Below the pieces are notes generated by a model. It was given only the letters and a program-made list of their open reading frames with translations, was not told the origin of the DNA and ran no database searches. DNA of 64,000 nucleotides, taken from the NCBI RefSeq assembly GCF_013620795.1, contig NZ_LGLW01000006.1, positions 124,001 to 188,000 on the forward strand. Reading direction: 5' to 3'. Numbering within the stretch: the stretch's first letter is position 1; every line of letters starts with the position of its first letter. This document shows, piece after piece, positions 54,881-64,000 of the stretch. The translations under genes and the position numbers were made by a program. Source of the stretch: Pseudomonas sp. Q2-TVG4-2 (GTDB lineage: Bacteria > Pseudomonadota > Gammaproteobacteria > Pseudomonadales > Pseudomonadaceae).

Positions 54881-55052
54881 AACGAAAAGGGCGGTATCGC
54901 GGCGCCCACCAGAGCCGTATCAACGGCCCAAGGAAGATCTGACGAAGAACGCCATGCCAGGACGGCACGATCCCCAACGCCTCATTAGCGCCCTGCCTGT
55001 CGGCAGAGGCCGTCAGCTGCCGCGCGCCGGTTGCGCAGCAAGGAGCAAAGAG

Positions 55053-56390
55053 ATGTACAGGAAATTTGGAATTCTGCTGCTGGCGGTTTGCGCCAGCCAT
55101 GCCCAGGCTAAGGTTGATGACGCTCAGGCCGCGCGTCTAGGGCAAGAGCTGACACCGCTGGGCGCCGAGCGCGCCGCCAATGCCAGTGGCAGCATCCCGG
55201 CATGGACCGGTGGGGTTCAGCCGCCCGCCAGCTATTCCGTCGGGATGCACCACCCCGACCCCTTTGCAGCCGATCCAATGCTCTACCGGGTCGATAGCAG
55301 TAATGTTGGACAATATGCAGCCCTCCTGCCTGAAGGGCTGCGGGCGCTGGTCGAGCGCTACCCGGACTTTCATATGCGTGTGTTCCCGACACGCCGCAGC
55401 GCCGCGGCACCGCAGCGCATCTATGACGAGACGCGTGCCAACGCGGTCTCTGCCGAGCTGATTGCCAATGGCAACGGTATCAAGGGAGCGGTGGCTGGCA
55501 TCCCGTTCCCGCTGCCGCAGGACGGTATGGAGGTTATCTGGAACCATATCCTGCACTACAAGGGTGAGCAGACCCACATGATCAACAACCAGGCCGTGGT
55601 CATCAACGGCAGGGCCAATTTGATCAAGCGAGATCGGCACATCTACTACGTTTACAACCGCGAGGGCATGGATAGGGCGCAGCTGGATAACACACTGCTC
55701 TATTACAAGTACCGTGTCACCGCGCCGGCGAAGCTATCCGGCACGTCGTTGGTGGTACAGGACCCGATGGATCAGGTATTGGCGATCCGCAAGGCTTGGC
55801 GTTACAGCCCGAGCGACCGTCGCGTACGGCGTCTGCCTTCGCTGGCTTACGACTCGCTGCAACCGGACACCAGCGGACTGGCCACCGCGGACGTGGTCGA
55901 CTCCTTCAACGGCGCCCCGGATCGCTATGAGTGGAAGCTGGTCGGCAAGCGGGAAATGCTGGTGCCTTATAACAGCTACGCCGTTCACCAGCAGGGCATC
56001 CCCTATGACTCGATCATCGGTGCGCGCACCTTGAATCCTGAGCTGCTGCGCTACGAGCAGCATCGGGTATGGATCGTCGAGGCGACGCTGCGCAAGGGGT
56101 TCAGCCATCCTTACAGTATGCGCCGGTTCTACATCGACGAAGACAGCTGGCAGATACTGGCGGTCGATCTGTTCGATGAGGACGCCGAGCTGATCGGCCT
56201 GCAGGAAAGCCACCCGATCAGTTACTACGAGGTGCCGATGTTCGGCAGCACACTGGAAACCCTGTATCACCTGCAGGATGGCAATTACTTCGTCGACGGC
56301 CTGGACAACAACGAGCCGATGTACGACTTCAACGCCCAGATGGGTCCCCGTGATTTCTCCCCGGCAGCCCTACGCCGCGGGGCGAACTAA
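55053..56390 (+). CDS. DUF1329 outer-membrane-associated protein
   Basis: 445 residues with a signal peptide ending SHAQA-K (about residue 19). The mature protein fits DUF1329, predicted to have an LolA/LppX-like beta fold, and often associated with hydrophobic substrate metabolism; here it stands alone. LGQELTPLGAERAANASGS is the typical opening, with GPRDFSPAALRRG at the C-terminus. Start ATG 55053 follows AAGGAG at 55040-55045. The open frame further upstream overlaps trmB and is not coding. A strong hairpin follows. Confidence 0.9.
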   Translation: MYRKFGILLLAVCASHAQAKVDDAQAARLGQELTPLGAERAANASGSIPAWTGGVQPPASYSVGMHHPDPFAADPMLYRVDSSNVGQYAALLPEGLRALVERYPDFHMRVFPTRRSAAAPQRIYDETRANAVSAELIANGNGIKGAVAGIPFPLPQDGMEVIWNHILHYKGEQTHMINNQAVVINGRANLIKRDRHIYYVYNREGMDRAQLDNTLLYYKYRVTAPAKLSGTSLVVQDPMDQVLAIRKAWRYSPSDRRVRRLPSLAYDSLQPDTSGLATADVVDSFNGAPDRYEWKLVGKREMLVPYNSYAVHQQGIPYDSIIGARTLNPELLRYEQHRVWIVEATLRKGFSHPYSMRRFYIDEDSWQILAVDLFDEDAELIGLQESHPISYYEVPMFGSTLETLYHLQDGNYFVDGLDNNEPMYDFNAQMGPRDFSPAALRRGAN

Positions 56391-56406
56391 ACCGGCCCGG
56401 ATACAA

Positions 56407-56437
56407 CGAAGCCGCCTGTCAGGCGGCTTCGTCGTTT
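56407..56437. terminator. Bidirectional terminator after DUF1329
   Basis: CGAAGCCGCCT (56407-56417) pairs with AGGCGGCTTCG (56421-56431), loop GTC, followed by TCGTTT on the plus strand. It lies between convergent genes ending at 56390 and 56493. Confidence 0.85.
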
Positions 56438-56492
56438 ATGCGTATCCGGTCATGCAGCGGTACATCGTGCTCCGGGCTGCGCTGCACCTCGC

Positions 56493-56816
56493 TCAGTTGC
56501 GGTCGGCCACGACACCGATGATAAACAGCATCAACAACAGCACCGGTGCCAGGGTGTAGTTGTTGAATTGCCCCAGACCCTTGGCCAGCCAGGGGCTGAG
56601 ATAGATGATGCCGAGGCCGTAGACCAGCGCGCAGAACACCACGAAGGCCAAGGTGCGCAAGACGAAATTCAACCCGCCAATGTTTTTCTGCACCCAGGCG
56701 TTCAGCGCCGGCCCGAACAGCACGAAGAGCGTGGCCATGATGGCCAGGGAAATATCGAATAAATGATGACGGCTCCAGCGCGACAGCGTGGCGATGAGGT
56801 CGAGTACAAGATCCAT
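56493..56816 (-). CDS. DUF3392 membrane protein
   Basis: 107 residues with three hydrophobic helices (about 18-40, 50-72 and 85-104). The central segment RTLAFVVFCALVYGLGIIYL is characteristic of the DUF3392 family. Function unknown. It lies 9 bp after hemW, the last gene of a leftward cluster from metX. Confidence 0.88.
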   Translation of the reverse strand: MDLVLDLIATLSRWSRHHLFDISLAIMATLFVLFGPALNAWVQKNIGGLNFVLRTLAFVVFCALVYGLGIIYLSPWLAKGLGQFNNYTLAPVLLLMLFIIGVVADRN

Positions 56817-56825
56817 GCAAGGTCC

Positions 56826-58040
56826 TTAGGGCAGGAAAAGCTGTAGCAGGTCATTCAGGAACAGTTGTCCCTTGGGCGTGGCGACCAGCCGTTGCGGGTC
56901 GTTTGTCAGCAGGCCACGGGCTTCGGCCTCGTGCCGTGCTTCGGCCAGCAACTCCAGCGGCAGGCCGGTGCGCTGAGTGAACAACAAGGAGGGAACGCCG
57001 TCGGTGAGGCGCAGCACATTCATCAGGAATTCGAAGGGTAATTCGTCCGGCTGCAGGCGCTTGTCGCCCGCGCGAAAGGGCTTCGCTGGATCGAGGTAAT
57101 CCTTAGGCAGGCGCGTCTTCCAATGACGCCGAATCTGCCCATCGGGATAGCTCGACTTGCCATGTGCCCCGGAGCCGATACCGAGGAAGTCGCCGAACAT
57201 CCAGTAGTTGAGATTGTGCCGTGCCTGGCGTCCGGGTTGGGCGTAGGCGGAGGTCTCATATTGACCGTAGCCATGCTCGGCGAGCAGCGCCTGGCCGGCT
57301 TCCTGGATATCCCATAGCGTCTCGTCTTCGGGTAGCTGAGGCGGCTTGCTCCAGAACTCGGTGTTGGGCTCCACGGTGAGCTGGTACCAGGACAGGTGCG
57401 TTGGCTGCTGGGCGATGGCGGTTCGCAAGTCGCTAAGGGCATCGTCCAGGCTCTGCTCGGGCAGGCCGTGCATCAGGTCGAGGTTGAAATTATCGAAGCC
57501 GGCCGCGCGCGCCATGTCGGCAGCACGTACGGCCTCGTCACCGTCGTGGATGCGGCCCAGCGCCTTCAGCTTGGCGGCCTGGAAGCTCTGCACCCCGATC
57601 GACAGGCGATTGATCCCCAGGCTGCGGTAGTCGCGGAATTTGGCCTGTTCGAAAGTGCCCGGATTGGCTTCGAGGGTGATCTCGATGTCGTCGGCAAAGC
57701 CGACCCGCCGTTCCAACCCGTCGAGAATCTGGCCCAGCGCCCTGGCGGAAAACAGGCTTGGGGTGCCGCCACCGAAGAAGATCGAGGTGAGCGCGCGGCC
57801 CTGAACCTGATCTTGATCGCAATCCAGATCGGCAAGCAGCGCGGCGACATAGGCGTCTTCTGGCAATGCCGGGCCCGCTGCGTGCGAGTTAAAGTCGCAG
57901 TAGGGACATTTACGCACGCACCAGGGTATGTGGACGTAGGCTGCCAGCGGCGGTAGTTGGAAACCTGAATCCTGACGCTCGATGCTGCCGGTGTGCTTTT
58001 CGCTTCCAGCTTGCGGCTTCTGGCTCCTCGCCCCGCTCAT
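56826..58040 (-). CDS. hemW: HemW, radical SAM heme chaperone-like protein
   Basis: 404 residues. The radical SAM site is [13 protein letters not shown], with FNSH instead of the GCxR of true coproporphyrinogen oxidases, which places it in HemW (heme chaperone) rather than Hem[17 protein letters not shown] and [17 protein letters not shown] are the SAM-binding core. Start ATG 58040 overlaps the rdgB stop (ATGA). The first 30 residues are poorly conserved. Confidence 0.93.
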   Translation of the reverse strand: MSGARSQKPQAGSEKHTGSIERQDSGFQLPPLAAYVHIPWCVRKCPYCDFNSHAAGPALPEDAYVAALLADLDCDQDQVQGRALTSIFFGGGTPSLFSARALGQILDGLERRVGFADDIEITLEANPGTFEQAKFRDYRSLGINRLSIGVQSFQAAKLKALGRIHDGDEAVRAADMARAAGFDNFNLDLMHGLPEQSLDDALSDLRTAIAQQPTHLSWYQLTVEPNTEFWSKPPQLPEDETLWDIQEAGQALLAEHGYGQYETSAYAQPGRQARHNLNYWMFGDFLGIGSGAHGKSSYPDGQIRRHWKTRLPKDYLDPAKPFRAGDKRLQPDELPFEFLMNVLRLTDGVPSLLFTQRTGLPLELLAEARHEAEARGLLTNDPQRLVATPKGQLFLNDLLQLFLP

Positions 58041-58633
58041 GCGATTCCCAGGCGCTGCTTGAGCAAGGCCATGGCACGTGCGCGGTGGCTGAGTTGATTC
58101 TTGTCCGCGGGCGCCATCTCGGCGCTGGAGCAGTTGCGCTCCGGGACCCAGAACAGGGGGTCATAACCGAAGCCATGCTCGCCTTGCGCGGCATGCAGAA
58201 TGCGCCCGTGCCACAGACCTTCGCAGATGATGGGCAACGGATCGTTGGCATGCCGAACAAGTGCCAGTGCGCAGACGAACTGTGCTCCACGCTCGGCATC
58301 CGGTACCTCTTTGAGGGCATCGAGCAGCTTGGCATTGTTCGCTGCATCGCCCTGGCCGTCGGCGTAGCGCGCCGAGTAGATGCCCGGAGCGCCGCCGAGA
58401 TGATCCACTGCCAGGCCCGAGTCATCGGCGAGCGCCGGGAGTCCGGAAACCTTGGCCGCGTTGCGTGCCTTGAGAATCGCGTTTTCGACGAAGGATAGCC
58501 CGGTTTCTTCCGGCTCGACGTCGCTGAATTCACCAATCGAGCGGACGCGCACGGCGTCTCCCAGCATGGCTTGCAGTTCCTTGAGCTTGCCGGCGTTATG
58601 GCTGGCCAGCACCAGTTCGTTGAGGGGCATCAT
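58037..58633 (-). CDS. rdgB: XTP/dITP diphosphatase
   Basis: Removes non-canonical purine triphosphates (ITP, XTP) from the nucleotide pool. 198 residues. [18 protein letters not shown] at the N-terminus, [17 protein letters not shown] and [20 protein letters not shown] match the HAM1/RdgB family; [13 protein letters not shown] is the substrate loop. The first ATG (58633) overlaps the upstream TGA; a second Met follows at once. Confidence 0.96.
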   Translation of the reverse strand: MMPLNELVLASHNAGKLKELQAMLGDAVRVRSIGEFSDVEPEETGLSFVENAILKARNAAKVSGLPALADDSGLAVDHLGGAPGIYSARYADGQGDAANNAKLLDALKEVPDAERGAQFVCALALVRHANDPLPIICEGLWHGRILHAAQGEHGFGYDPLFWVPERNCSSAEMAPADKNQLSHRARAMALLKQRLGIA

Positions 58634-59052
58634 TCGTCCGGAAAGAATTCTTGAGTGAAGTCGAAGTTGATCGAGGCCGCGCCCGTGGGTTGTATGTTCA
58701 GGTTGAAGCGCAGGTTCTCTCGGGAGTCGAAGGGAAACTGTGCGAGGTAATAGATGGCCTCGTCACCTTCCTTGAGCTGCTTGAACGTCAGAGGATAATC
58801 CTGGCCGAGAAGGTTTCTCACCGTGCCACTGACTTGGGCGGCCACCGGCTTACCGGCCTTGAGCACCGAGACGTTAACCACGCCTTGGGCCTTGCTGCGT
58901 ACAAGGCCAGCTGCAGCCGCAATATCAGGCTGCAGGAAGCCGGAATTGAAGGCGATGTAATGCACATCGTATTCGCCAACGCTGTGTTTGCGCTCGGCCA
59001 TGGCAGGTAGTGTCAACAGCAGGGCGAATAGGCATATCAGGCTGCGTTTCAT
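58630..59052 (-). CDS. DUF4426 periplasmic protein
   Basis: 140 residues with a signal peptide ending LPAMA-E (about residue 20). The mature part fits DUF4426, predicted beta-rich; [20 protein letters not shown] is the recognised segment. Function unknown. Start ATG 59052 follows GGAGG. It is part of the overlapping leftward cluster: metW lies 26 bp upstream and rdgB overlaps its end. Confidence 0.9.
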   Translation of the reverse strand: MKRSLICLFALLLTLPAMAERKHSVGEYDVHYIAFNSGFLQPDIAAAAGLVRSKAQGVVNVSVLKAGKPVAAQVSGTVRNLLGQDYPLTFKQLKEGDEAIYYLAQFPFDSRENLRFNLNIQPTGAASINFDFTQEFFPDE

Positions 59053-59078
59053 GGGCGTTCCTCCTGTGATGAAGCGGA

Positions 59079-59678
59079 TCACCGGCCCGGGCCGGTGACG
59101 CGATAGATGCCGATCTCTCCGATCAGGTTGGGCCATAGCCGGCTGGCCACGCCGTGCCTGTGATGGCGGTCCACCGCCAGCCGCTCGAGGACCCGGGCAC
59201 CGCTTTCGCGACACAGCCGCTCAAAGTCCTCGAAGGTGCAAAAGTGAATGTTCGGCGTGTTGTACCAAGTGTAGGGGAGAAACTCCGACACCGGCATGCG
59301 GCCCTTGCTCGCCAGGTACCAGCGGCAACGCCAGTGACCGAAGTTGGGAAAGGTGATGATGCACTGGCGGCCGACCCGGAGCATTTCCTTGAGCAGCAGG
59401 TGAGGGTAATGAACCGCCTGCAGCGCCTGGGTCATGACCACCATGTCGAAGCTGTCACTGGCGAAGTTGCCCAGGCCCTTATCGAGATCCTGCTCGATGA
59501 CGTTGACGCCTTTCTCGATGCAGGCGGCAATGTTGTCGGGATCGATCTCCAGCCCGTAGCCACTGACCTGCTTGTTGCCTTGCAGCCAGGCCAGCAGCTC
59601 GCCGTTGCCGCAACCGAGGTCGAGCACGCGGCTACCTGCTGGTATCCAGTCTTGGATGATGTCCAGATCGGCGCGCAT
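59079..59678 (-). CDS. metW: MetW methyltransferase-like protein
   Basis: 199 residues. SAM-binding motif VLDLGCGNGELLAWL, followed by GLEIDPDNIAACIEKGVNVI, and the MetW-specific QDLDKGLGNF and PNFGHWRCRWYLASKGRMPV. MetW activates or supports homoserine acylation by MetX in Pseudomonas-type methionine synthesis. Start ATG 59678, 9 bp after metX, so the two are co-translated. Confidence 0.95.
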   Translation of the reverse strand: MRADLDIIQDWIPAGSRVLDLGCGNGELLAWLQGNKQVSGYGLEIDPDNIAACIEKGVNVIEQDLDKGLGNFASDSFDMVVMTQALQAVHYPHLLLKEMLRVGRQCIITFPNFGHWRCRWYLASKGRMPVSEFLPYTWYNTPNIHFCTFEDFERLCRESGARVLERLAVDRHHRHGVASRLWPNLIGEIGIYRVTGPGR

Positions 59679-59687
59679 GTGAGTTCC

Positions 59688-60827
59688 TTATACAGCGATG
59701 CGGTTCATATAGCCGCGAAACGCCTGCAGATAGCGGGGGATAGGAATAAGAAAGGCATCGTGGCCCTGGGGAGCGTCGACTTCCAGGTAGCAGACATTCT
59801 TGCGTGCCGCCATCAGCGCATCGACGATTTCATGCGAGCGCTCCGGCGAGAAGCGCCAGTCGGTGGTAAAGGAAATCACGCAGAAATCCGCCTTGGCGGT
59901 CGATAAGGCTTTGGCCAGGTCATCGTTATAAGCGGCGGCCGGGTCGAAGTAGTCCAGCGCCTTGGTCATCAATAGGTAGGTGTTGGCGTCGAAGCGGCTG
60001 GAAAATTCCTCGCCCTGGTAGCGCAGATAACTTTCGACCTGAAACTCGACGCTGTTGAAATCGTAGTTGAGCTTTTCGCTCTTCAGGCCGCGGCCGAACT
60101 TGGTGCCCATGGCGTCATCGGATAGGTAGGTGATGTGCCCTACCATGCGGGCGAGCATTAGGCCGCGCTTGGGAATGACGTTCCGCTCCTGGAAGTGACC
60201 GCCGTGGAATTCTGGATCGGACAGAATCGCCTGGCGGGCCACCTCGTTGAACGCGATGTTTTGTGCCGACAGCTTGGGTGCCGAAGCAATGGCGACGCAG
60301 TGACGGACGCGCTCCGGATAGCTCATGGTCCACTGCATGGCCTGCATGCCGCCCAGGCTGCCACCCACTACCGCCGCCCATTGCTCGATACCCAGCACAT
60401 TAGCCAGTCGTGCCTGGCTATTGACCCAGTCCTCAACGGTAACCACCGGGAAGTCTGCCCCGTAAGGCTTGCCGGTCAGTGGGTTGGTGCTGCTGGGGCC
60501 GGTCGAACCGTTGCAACCGCCAAGGTTGTTCAGGCTGACCACGAAAAACCGATTGGTGTCGATCGCCTTGCCCGGCCCGATGCAGCTGTCCCACCAGCCG
60601 GGCTTGCGCTCGTTAAGATCATGGAAACCGGCCGCGTGGTGATGCCCGGACAGGGCATGACAAATCAGCACAGCGTTGCTGCGCGCGGCATTCAGTTCGC
60701 CGTAGGTTTCATAGATCAGTTGGTAGTCGTTCAGCGTGCGTCCGCAGGCGAGTGCCAGCGGCTCGGCGAAATGCTCAACCTTCGGACTCACCAGACCAAC
60801 GGAATCGGCTGGAATAGCTGTGGGCAT
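59688..60827 (-). CDS. metX: Homoserine O-acyltransferase (MetX family, succinyl-type expected)
   Basis: Acylates L-homoserine as the first committed step of methionine synthesis. 379 residues, alpha/beta-hydrolase fold. [20 protein letters not shown] carries the nucleophile Ser, with [14 protein letters not shown] at the oxyanion region and [10 protein letters not shown] containing the catalytic His. In Pseudomonas the metX product is usually a homoserine O-succinyltransferase, but acetyl- versus succinyl-CoA use cannot be read by eye. Start ATG 60827. Transcribed with metW. Confidence 0.95.
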   Translation of the reverse strand: MPTAIPADSVGLVSPKVEHFAEPLALACGRTLNDYQLIYETYGELNAARSNAVLICHALSGHHHAAGFHDLNERKPGWWDSCIGPGKAIDTNRFFVVSLNNLGGCNGSTGPSSTNPLTGKPYGADFPVVTVEDWVNSQARLANVLGIEQWAAVVGGSLGGMQAMQWTMSYPERVRHCVAIASAPKLSAQNIAFNEVARQAILSDPEFHGGHFQERNVIPKRGLMLARMVGHITYLSDDAMGTKFGRGLKSEKLNYDFNSVEFQVESYLRYQGEEFSSRFDANTYLLMTKALDYFDPAAAYNDDLAKALSTAKADFCVISFTTDWRFSPERSHEIVDALMAARKNVCYLEVDAPQGHDAFLIPIPRYLQAFRGYMNRIAV

Positions 60828-60910
60828 CGACCCTGGCTCGTACTGGAAGAAGAAGGCGGCAAAGTCTAAAGGTTAGCGCGCTTCAATTCATCCTCAATCG
60901 TAAGCGGCGA

Positions 60911-62872
60911 TCAGCTCAGGCTGGCGCTGGTGAGGCTGACTACCTTGCCCTGGCGGCGGATCGGCGCGGGTCGCCGCAGCAACCGCAGCATTTCCCCGGC
61001 CTGGGCCAGTTGCTGTTCCAACTCGACGCTGTAGCGCGCCAGCAGCCGACCACGCTGGCTGCTCTGCTGGCTGTCCTGCGCCAGACTCTTGAGACGTAGC
61101 ATGTGTGCTTCGAGCTGCTGCTTATGCTCCAGCGAATGCTGCATCAGCGGCATCAAGGCTTCACCGGCCCATTGTTCGGCCTCTTGTCGCAGGCGTTGAT
61201 GCATCCCGATCACCTCTTGCGCAAGGGTGGCGAAGAAGCGGCGGGTCAGGGTGCGTTGCTCGGTAAGGAGTGTCTTGAGCTGCAGGCGGAACTGGTCTCC
61301 CTTGATCTGCAGACCTTTGAGCTCCTGCTGATAAGGAGCAAGCAGAAACAGCGGAGCGTCCACGCCTTGCAAGGGGCTCGCTTCATTGTGCCGCCGATAG
61401 ATCGCCGAGACGATCTTGTTTGCCAATGCTGCTTCGTGTTCAAGCGCGCCCAGGTCCTGCTCGACCGAGCGGAAGAAGTGCAGGATGCTCAGGTTGATGC
61501 CCAGGGTGGTCAGGCTGCCGGTCAGGCTTCGGCGCAGGCGTGTCAGGTGCTCTTCCAGGCGCTCGGCGCGCACGGTGCTGCGCAGCAGTTCACCCTGACG
61601 TTGCAGCAGGCGCTGGTTGGTCTTCAGCTGCAGTAGGCGCTTGTGGTGCTGGTTGTGTTCATGGCGAGTGCGGGCGGTCAGTTCCAGCAGCAGCTGCCCG
61701 CTGTCCTGACGATGGTTATTGAGCAGCTCGCTCTGCTCGCGAACCTTGACCAAACGCTGGGTCAGAATGTGTTGGCTGTTCTGCAGCAGGGCGAGCACCT
61801 GGCGCACCACTTGCTGCTCCAGCAGACCTTCCTTCTGCGCGAGGATGCGTTCGCAGAGCAGATGTTCCAATGCCAACAGTCGGCTGCGCTCGAGCAAGGC
61901 CTGGTCGCCGCGAATCTTTGCCAGCAGCGCCTGTTTAGCCGAGAGCGGTAGCACGTCTTCGACAGCGATCCCCAGTTGCTGAGCGGTGCTGGTCTGCATC
62001 CGTTGAATCGCCTCATTGACGAAGGCATCGCCGGAAACGTCGTCCCAGAGCACGTCGATCTTGTTCAGTACGGCGAACAAGTGGTTCTGGTTGCCGCCGT
62101 CGAACTGACGGATGTGCTGCCGCCAGATATCCATGTCGCTGGCCGTCACGCCGGCATCGGCGGATAGCAGAAAGATCACCGCCTGGGCGTTCGGTAGCAT
62201 CGACAGGGTGAGTTCCGGCTCGCTACCCAATGCATTCAGGCCGGGGGTGTCGAGAATACGCAGGCCTTGGCGCAACAGTGGATGATCGAAGTTGACCATG
62301 GCGTGTCGCCAGGCGGGCACCATCACTTCGCCGGCAGTTTCCGATTGCTCCAGGGCGTCGGGGTGGAATCCGAGCTGGATGGCCTGTTCTTCAGGCAGCG
62401 ACCTGGTGGCTGCGACCTGGATGAAGGCTTCGACCATGGCGTCCGGGTTGTCCGGATCCAGCGGGATATTTTTCCAGAAACGCGGGGTGCGCTTGAGCTG
62501 GGCGATGCTGGTCTCTTCCAGGCGTGATTCGATAGGCAGCAAACGGATGTAGGAGCGTTCCGCGCGCGGATCGAAAAACAGTTCGGTCGGACACATGGTG
62601 GTGCGACCAGCCCGTGACGGCAGTATGCGTTGGCCGTACCCGGAGAAAAACAGGCTGTTGATCAGTTCCGTCTTGCCCCGGGAAAACTCGCCGACAAAGG
62701 CCAGTGTAATGTGATCGGTGCGCAGCAGTTTCAGCGCGCGCTCCAGTCTGGCATCGACCGTCTCGGAACTGAGGCGATTGTGTGTCAGCCAGCTGCGGTA
62801 GCGAGTGATCTCTCGAATGAGGTCGCGCTTCCAGGTGACGTAGGCATCCACCTGCCGGTCGAGTCGTTCCAT
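60911..62872 (-). CDS. Dynamin-like GTPase
   Basis: 653 residues. The N-terminal G domain holds GEFSRGKTELINSL (G1), PSRAGRTTMCPTELFF (G2), RILDTPGLNALG (G3) and LNKIDVL (G4), the large-GTPase pattern of bacterial dynamin-like proteins. The rest is a long alpha-helical stalk, rich in Leu, Gln and Arg, with coiled-coil heptads, e.g. QRLVKVREQSELLNNHRQDS and RQRLLEEHLTR-like segments. Role (membrane remodelling, damage or phage response) is unknown. It lies upstream of metX in the same direction and may not belong to that unit. Confidence 0.88.
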   Translation of the reverse strand: MERLDRQVDAYVTWKRDLIREITRYRSWLTHNRLSSETVDARLERALKLLRTDHITLAFVGEFSRGKTELINSLFFSGYGQRILPSRAGRTTMCPTELFFDPRAERSYIRLLPIESRLEETSIAQLKRTPRFWKNIPLDPDNPDAMVEAFIQVAATRSLPEEQAIQLGFHPDALEQSETAGEVMVPAWRHAMVNFDHPLLRQGLRILDTPGLNALGSEPELTLSMLPNAQAVIFLLSADAGVTASDMDIWRQHIRQFDGGNQNHLFAVLNKIDVLWDDVSGDAFVNEAIQRMQTSTAQQLGIAVEDVLPLSAKQALLAKIRGDQALLERSRLLALEHLLCERILAQKEGLLEQQVVRQVLALLQNSQHILTQRLVKVREQSELLNNHRQDSGQLLLELTARTRHEHNQHHKRLLQLKTNQRLLQRQGELLRSTVRAERLEEHLTRLRRSLTGSLTTLGINLSILHFFRSVEQDLGALEHEAALANKIVSAIYRRHNEASPLQGVDAPLFLLAPYQQELKGLQIKGDQFRLQLKTLLTEQRTLTRRFFATLAQEVIGMHQRLRQEAEQWAGEALMPLMQHSLEHKQQLEAHMLRLKSLAQDSQQSSQRGRLLARYSVELEQQLAQAGEMLRLLRRPAPIRRQGKVVSLTSASLS

Positions 62873-62984
62873 GATCGTGCTGCATCCTGAAGGCGTAATC
62901 GGGCGATTATCCCAGTCGCCCGGTGCGCGTCAATGTAGCCGTTGTGAACTGCCGCCCAAAGGTCGCATCAGGCGAATGGCGGCG

Positions 62985-63575
62985 TCAGATCAGCGAACGA
63001 AGAATGTTGGGCATGTGCGTCATCATTGCCAGGTTATTAATGACCAGCATGTCCAGCAGCTTGATCGCGAGAAACGCAAAGATCGGCGAGATATCCAGTC
63101 CGCCGAGATTGGGCAGGAAGCGGCGGAACGGAGCGAGCGCCGGCTCGCAGATCTGGCTGACCAATTGCGCACCGGGGTTGTGGCTACCGGGCGCAACCCA
63201 GGACAGGATTACGCTGATGATCAATGCATAGAAGAAGATGTTAAGGAACAATCCGGTTACGCCAATGATCGCCCAGACCAATAGCTGCAGCGGGTTGCCA
63301 ATGCTGCCATAGGCGAGCATGAGGATCGCGCCCATCAGCAGCAGCTGGATTATGATCGCCAGCACCAGCGATGACAGGTCAATGCCGCCGATGCTTGGAA
63401 TCACGCGGCGCAACGGCCGTAGCAAGGGGTGCGTGGCGCGCACGATGAACTGGCTCAGCGGGTTGTAGAAATCAGCCCGAACCAACTGCAGGATAAAGCG
63501 CAACAGCACGATCAGCAGGTAGAGACTGCCGAGCGTCTGGATGATCAGGATCAGGGCTTGCGAGAGTTGTGACAT
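62985..63575 (-). CDS. YggT family membrane protein
   Basis: 196 residues with two YggT repeats (each two helices): LGSLYLLIVLLRFILQLVRA with ATHPLLRPLRRVIPSIGGID, then LNIFFYALIISVILSWVAPG with CEPALAPFRRFLPNLGGLDI. Function unknown; linked to osmotic stress in some bacteria. Start ATG 63575 lies 9 bp after the proC stop, forming a proC-yggT operon. A short GC stem (62900-62922) follows the gene after about 60 bp. Confidence 0.94.
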   Translation of the reverse strand: MSQLSQALILIIQTLGSLYLLIVLLRFILQLVRADFYNPLSQFIVRATHPLLRPLRRVIPSIGGIDLSSLVLAIIIQLLLMGAILMLAYGSIGNPLQLLVWAIIGVTGLFLNIFFYALIISVILSWVAPGSHNPGAQLVSQICEPALAPFRRFLPNLGGLDISPIFAFLAIKLLDMLVINNLAMMTHMPNILRSLI

Positions 63576-63584
63576 GAAGGCTCC

Positions 63585-64000
63585 TTAATTGCCCAGTTGT
63601 TCGGCGAGTTCGGCCGAGCGGTGTGCGGCTGCATTCATCGCTTGTTGAACCAAGGGCTCGAAGCCGCCCGCCTGGAAGGCTTTGATCGCCGCTTCGGTGG
63701 TTCCGTTCGGCGAGGTGACCCGGCGCCGCAGTTCCGCTGCTTCGAGGTCGCTTTCGCAGGCCATGCGGGCAGCGCCCAGCGCGGTATGCAGGGTGAGCTG
63801 CGCCGCGGTTTCGCGCGGCAGGCCGAGCTGCTCTCCGGCCGCGGTCATGGCTTCGATCATCAGGAAGAAGTACGCCGGGCCGCTGCCGGATACCGCAGTG
63901 ACGGCGTCGATCAATGCCTCCTTGTCTAGCCAGAGCGCCAGACCAACCGCCGACAGCAGCTGCTCGGCCTGCTGTTTCTGTGCGTCGCTGACCTGGGCAT
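63585..64000 (-). CDS. proC: Pyrroline-5-carboxylate reductase, C-terminal part (cut by window edge)
   Basis: Final step of proline synthesis. Only the last 138 residues or so are in the window. DAVTAVSGSGPAYFFLMIEA is the substrate-binding/oligomer helix, and RVTSPNGTTEAAIKAFQ with the SPxGTT motif identifies ProC firmly. The upstream part continues to base 64000 in the same frame (LWLDKEALIDAV). It ends with TAA at 63585. Confidence 0.95.
   Translation of the reverse strand, partial: AQVSDAQKQQAEQLLSAVGLALWLDKEALIDAVTAVSGSGPAYFFLMIEAMTAAGEQLGLPRETAAQLTLHTALGAARMACESDLEAAELRRRVTSPNGTTEAAIKAFQAGGFEPLVQQAMNAAAHRSAELAEQLGN

Noticed and set aside
60828-60910. SAM riboswitch before metX
   Set aside because: The 83-bp gap is too short and shows no such structure.

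Overview
The window is a 64 kb stretch of high-GC, gene-dense chromosome from a gammaproteobacterium of the Pseudomonas/Stutzerimonas (P. stutzeri-like) group. The evidence is the Pseudomonas-type gene neighbourhoods (pstSCAB-phoU with very long permeases; calB-TetR-YheT-rsmD-M16-M16 / ftsY-ftsE-ftsX-rpoH; thiS-thiG-trmB; hemW-rdgB-DUF4426-metW-metX; yggT-proC) and inverted pairs of Pseudomonas-style REP sequences. I see no insertion sequence, prophage, CRISPR array, tRNA or rRNA. Both ends cut genes (recB on the left, proC on the right).

Left third (1-25 kb). The 3' end of recB and recD are followed by a small membrane protein, an AEC carrier, a membrane-bound diguanylate cyclase and an acyl-CoA thioesterase. 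Next is the phosphate module: pstS with its own Pho box and terminator, then pstC-pstA-pstB-phoU behind a tandem Pho-box array, with structured hairpins between pstC/pstA and pstA/pstB. A GTPase (DUF3482)/membrane protein (DUF2868) pair separated by an REP pair follows. Then comes a tripartite tricarboxylate transporter operon (tctC-tctB-tctA), a divergent class III CoA-transferase and a second, highly similar orphan tctC. glpQ, folA, a YitT-type membrane protein and a YfcE-type phosphodiesterase close this part.

Middle (25-44 kb). A decayed LhgO-like FAD oxidoreductase carries two frame-disrupting lesions. It is followed by a xanthine/uracil-type permease, a DUF1090 protein, ilvD, and a secreted alpha/beta hydrolase whose catalytic spacing resembles PET-hydrolase/cutinase enzymes. 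rlmI, a PfpI/DJ-1 protein, an HDOD protein, mutM, a ferredoxin, coaD and an aldehyde dehydrogenase divergent from a TetR regulator follow, with an 18-bp palindrome between the last two. The YheT hydrolase, rsmD and a pair of M16 peptidase-like proteins (one active, one lacking the zinc motif) complete the block.

Right third (44-64 kb). ftsY-ftsE-ftsX overlap by ATGA junctions and are followed by rpoH, which has candidate sigma-70 and AlgU-type promoters and a strong terminator. Then come a CHASE/PAS hybrid histidine kinase, mtgA, a DUF423 protein, thiS-thiG, trmB, a DUF1329 protein, a leftward overlapping cluster DUF3392/hemW/rdgB/DUF4426/metW/metX, a dynamin-like GTPase, and yggT with the start of the proC locus.

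Most of the window is ordinary core genome. The parts most worth a second look are the PETase-like secreted hydrolase, the duplicated TctC proteins around a CoA-transferase, the structured pst leader/intergenic elements, the dynamin-like protein beside the methionine genes, the DUF3482-DUF2868 pair, and the orphan CHASE kinase.
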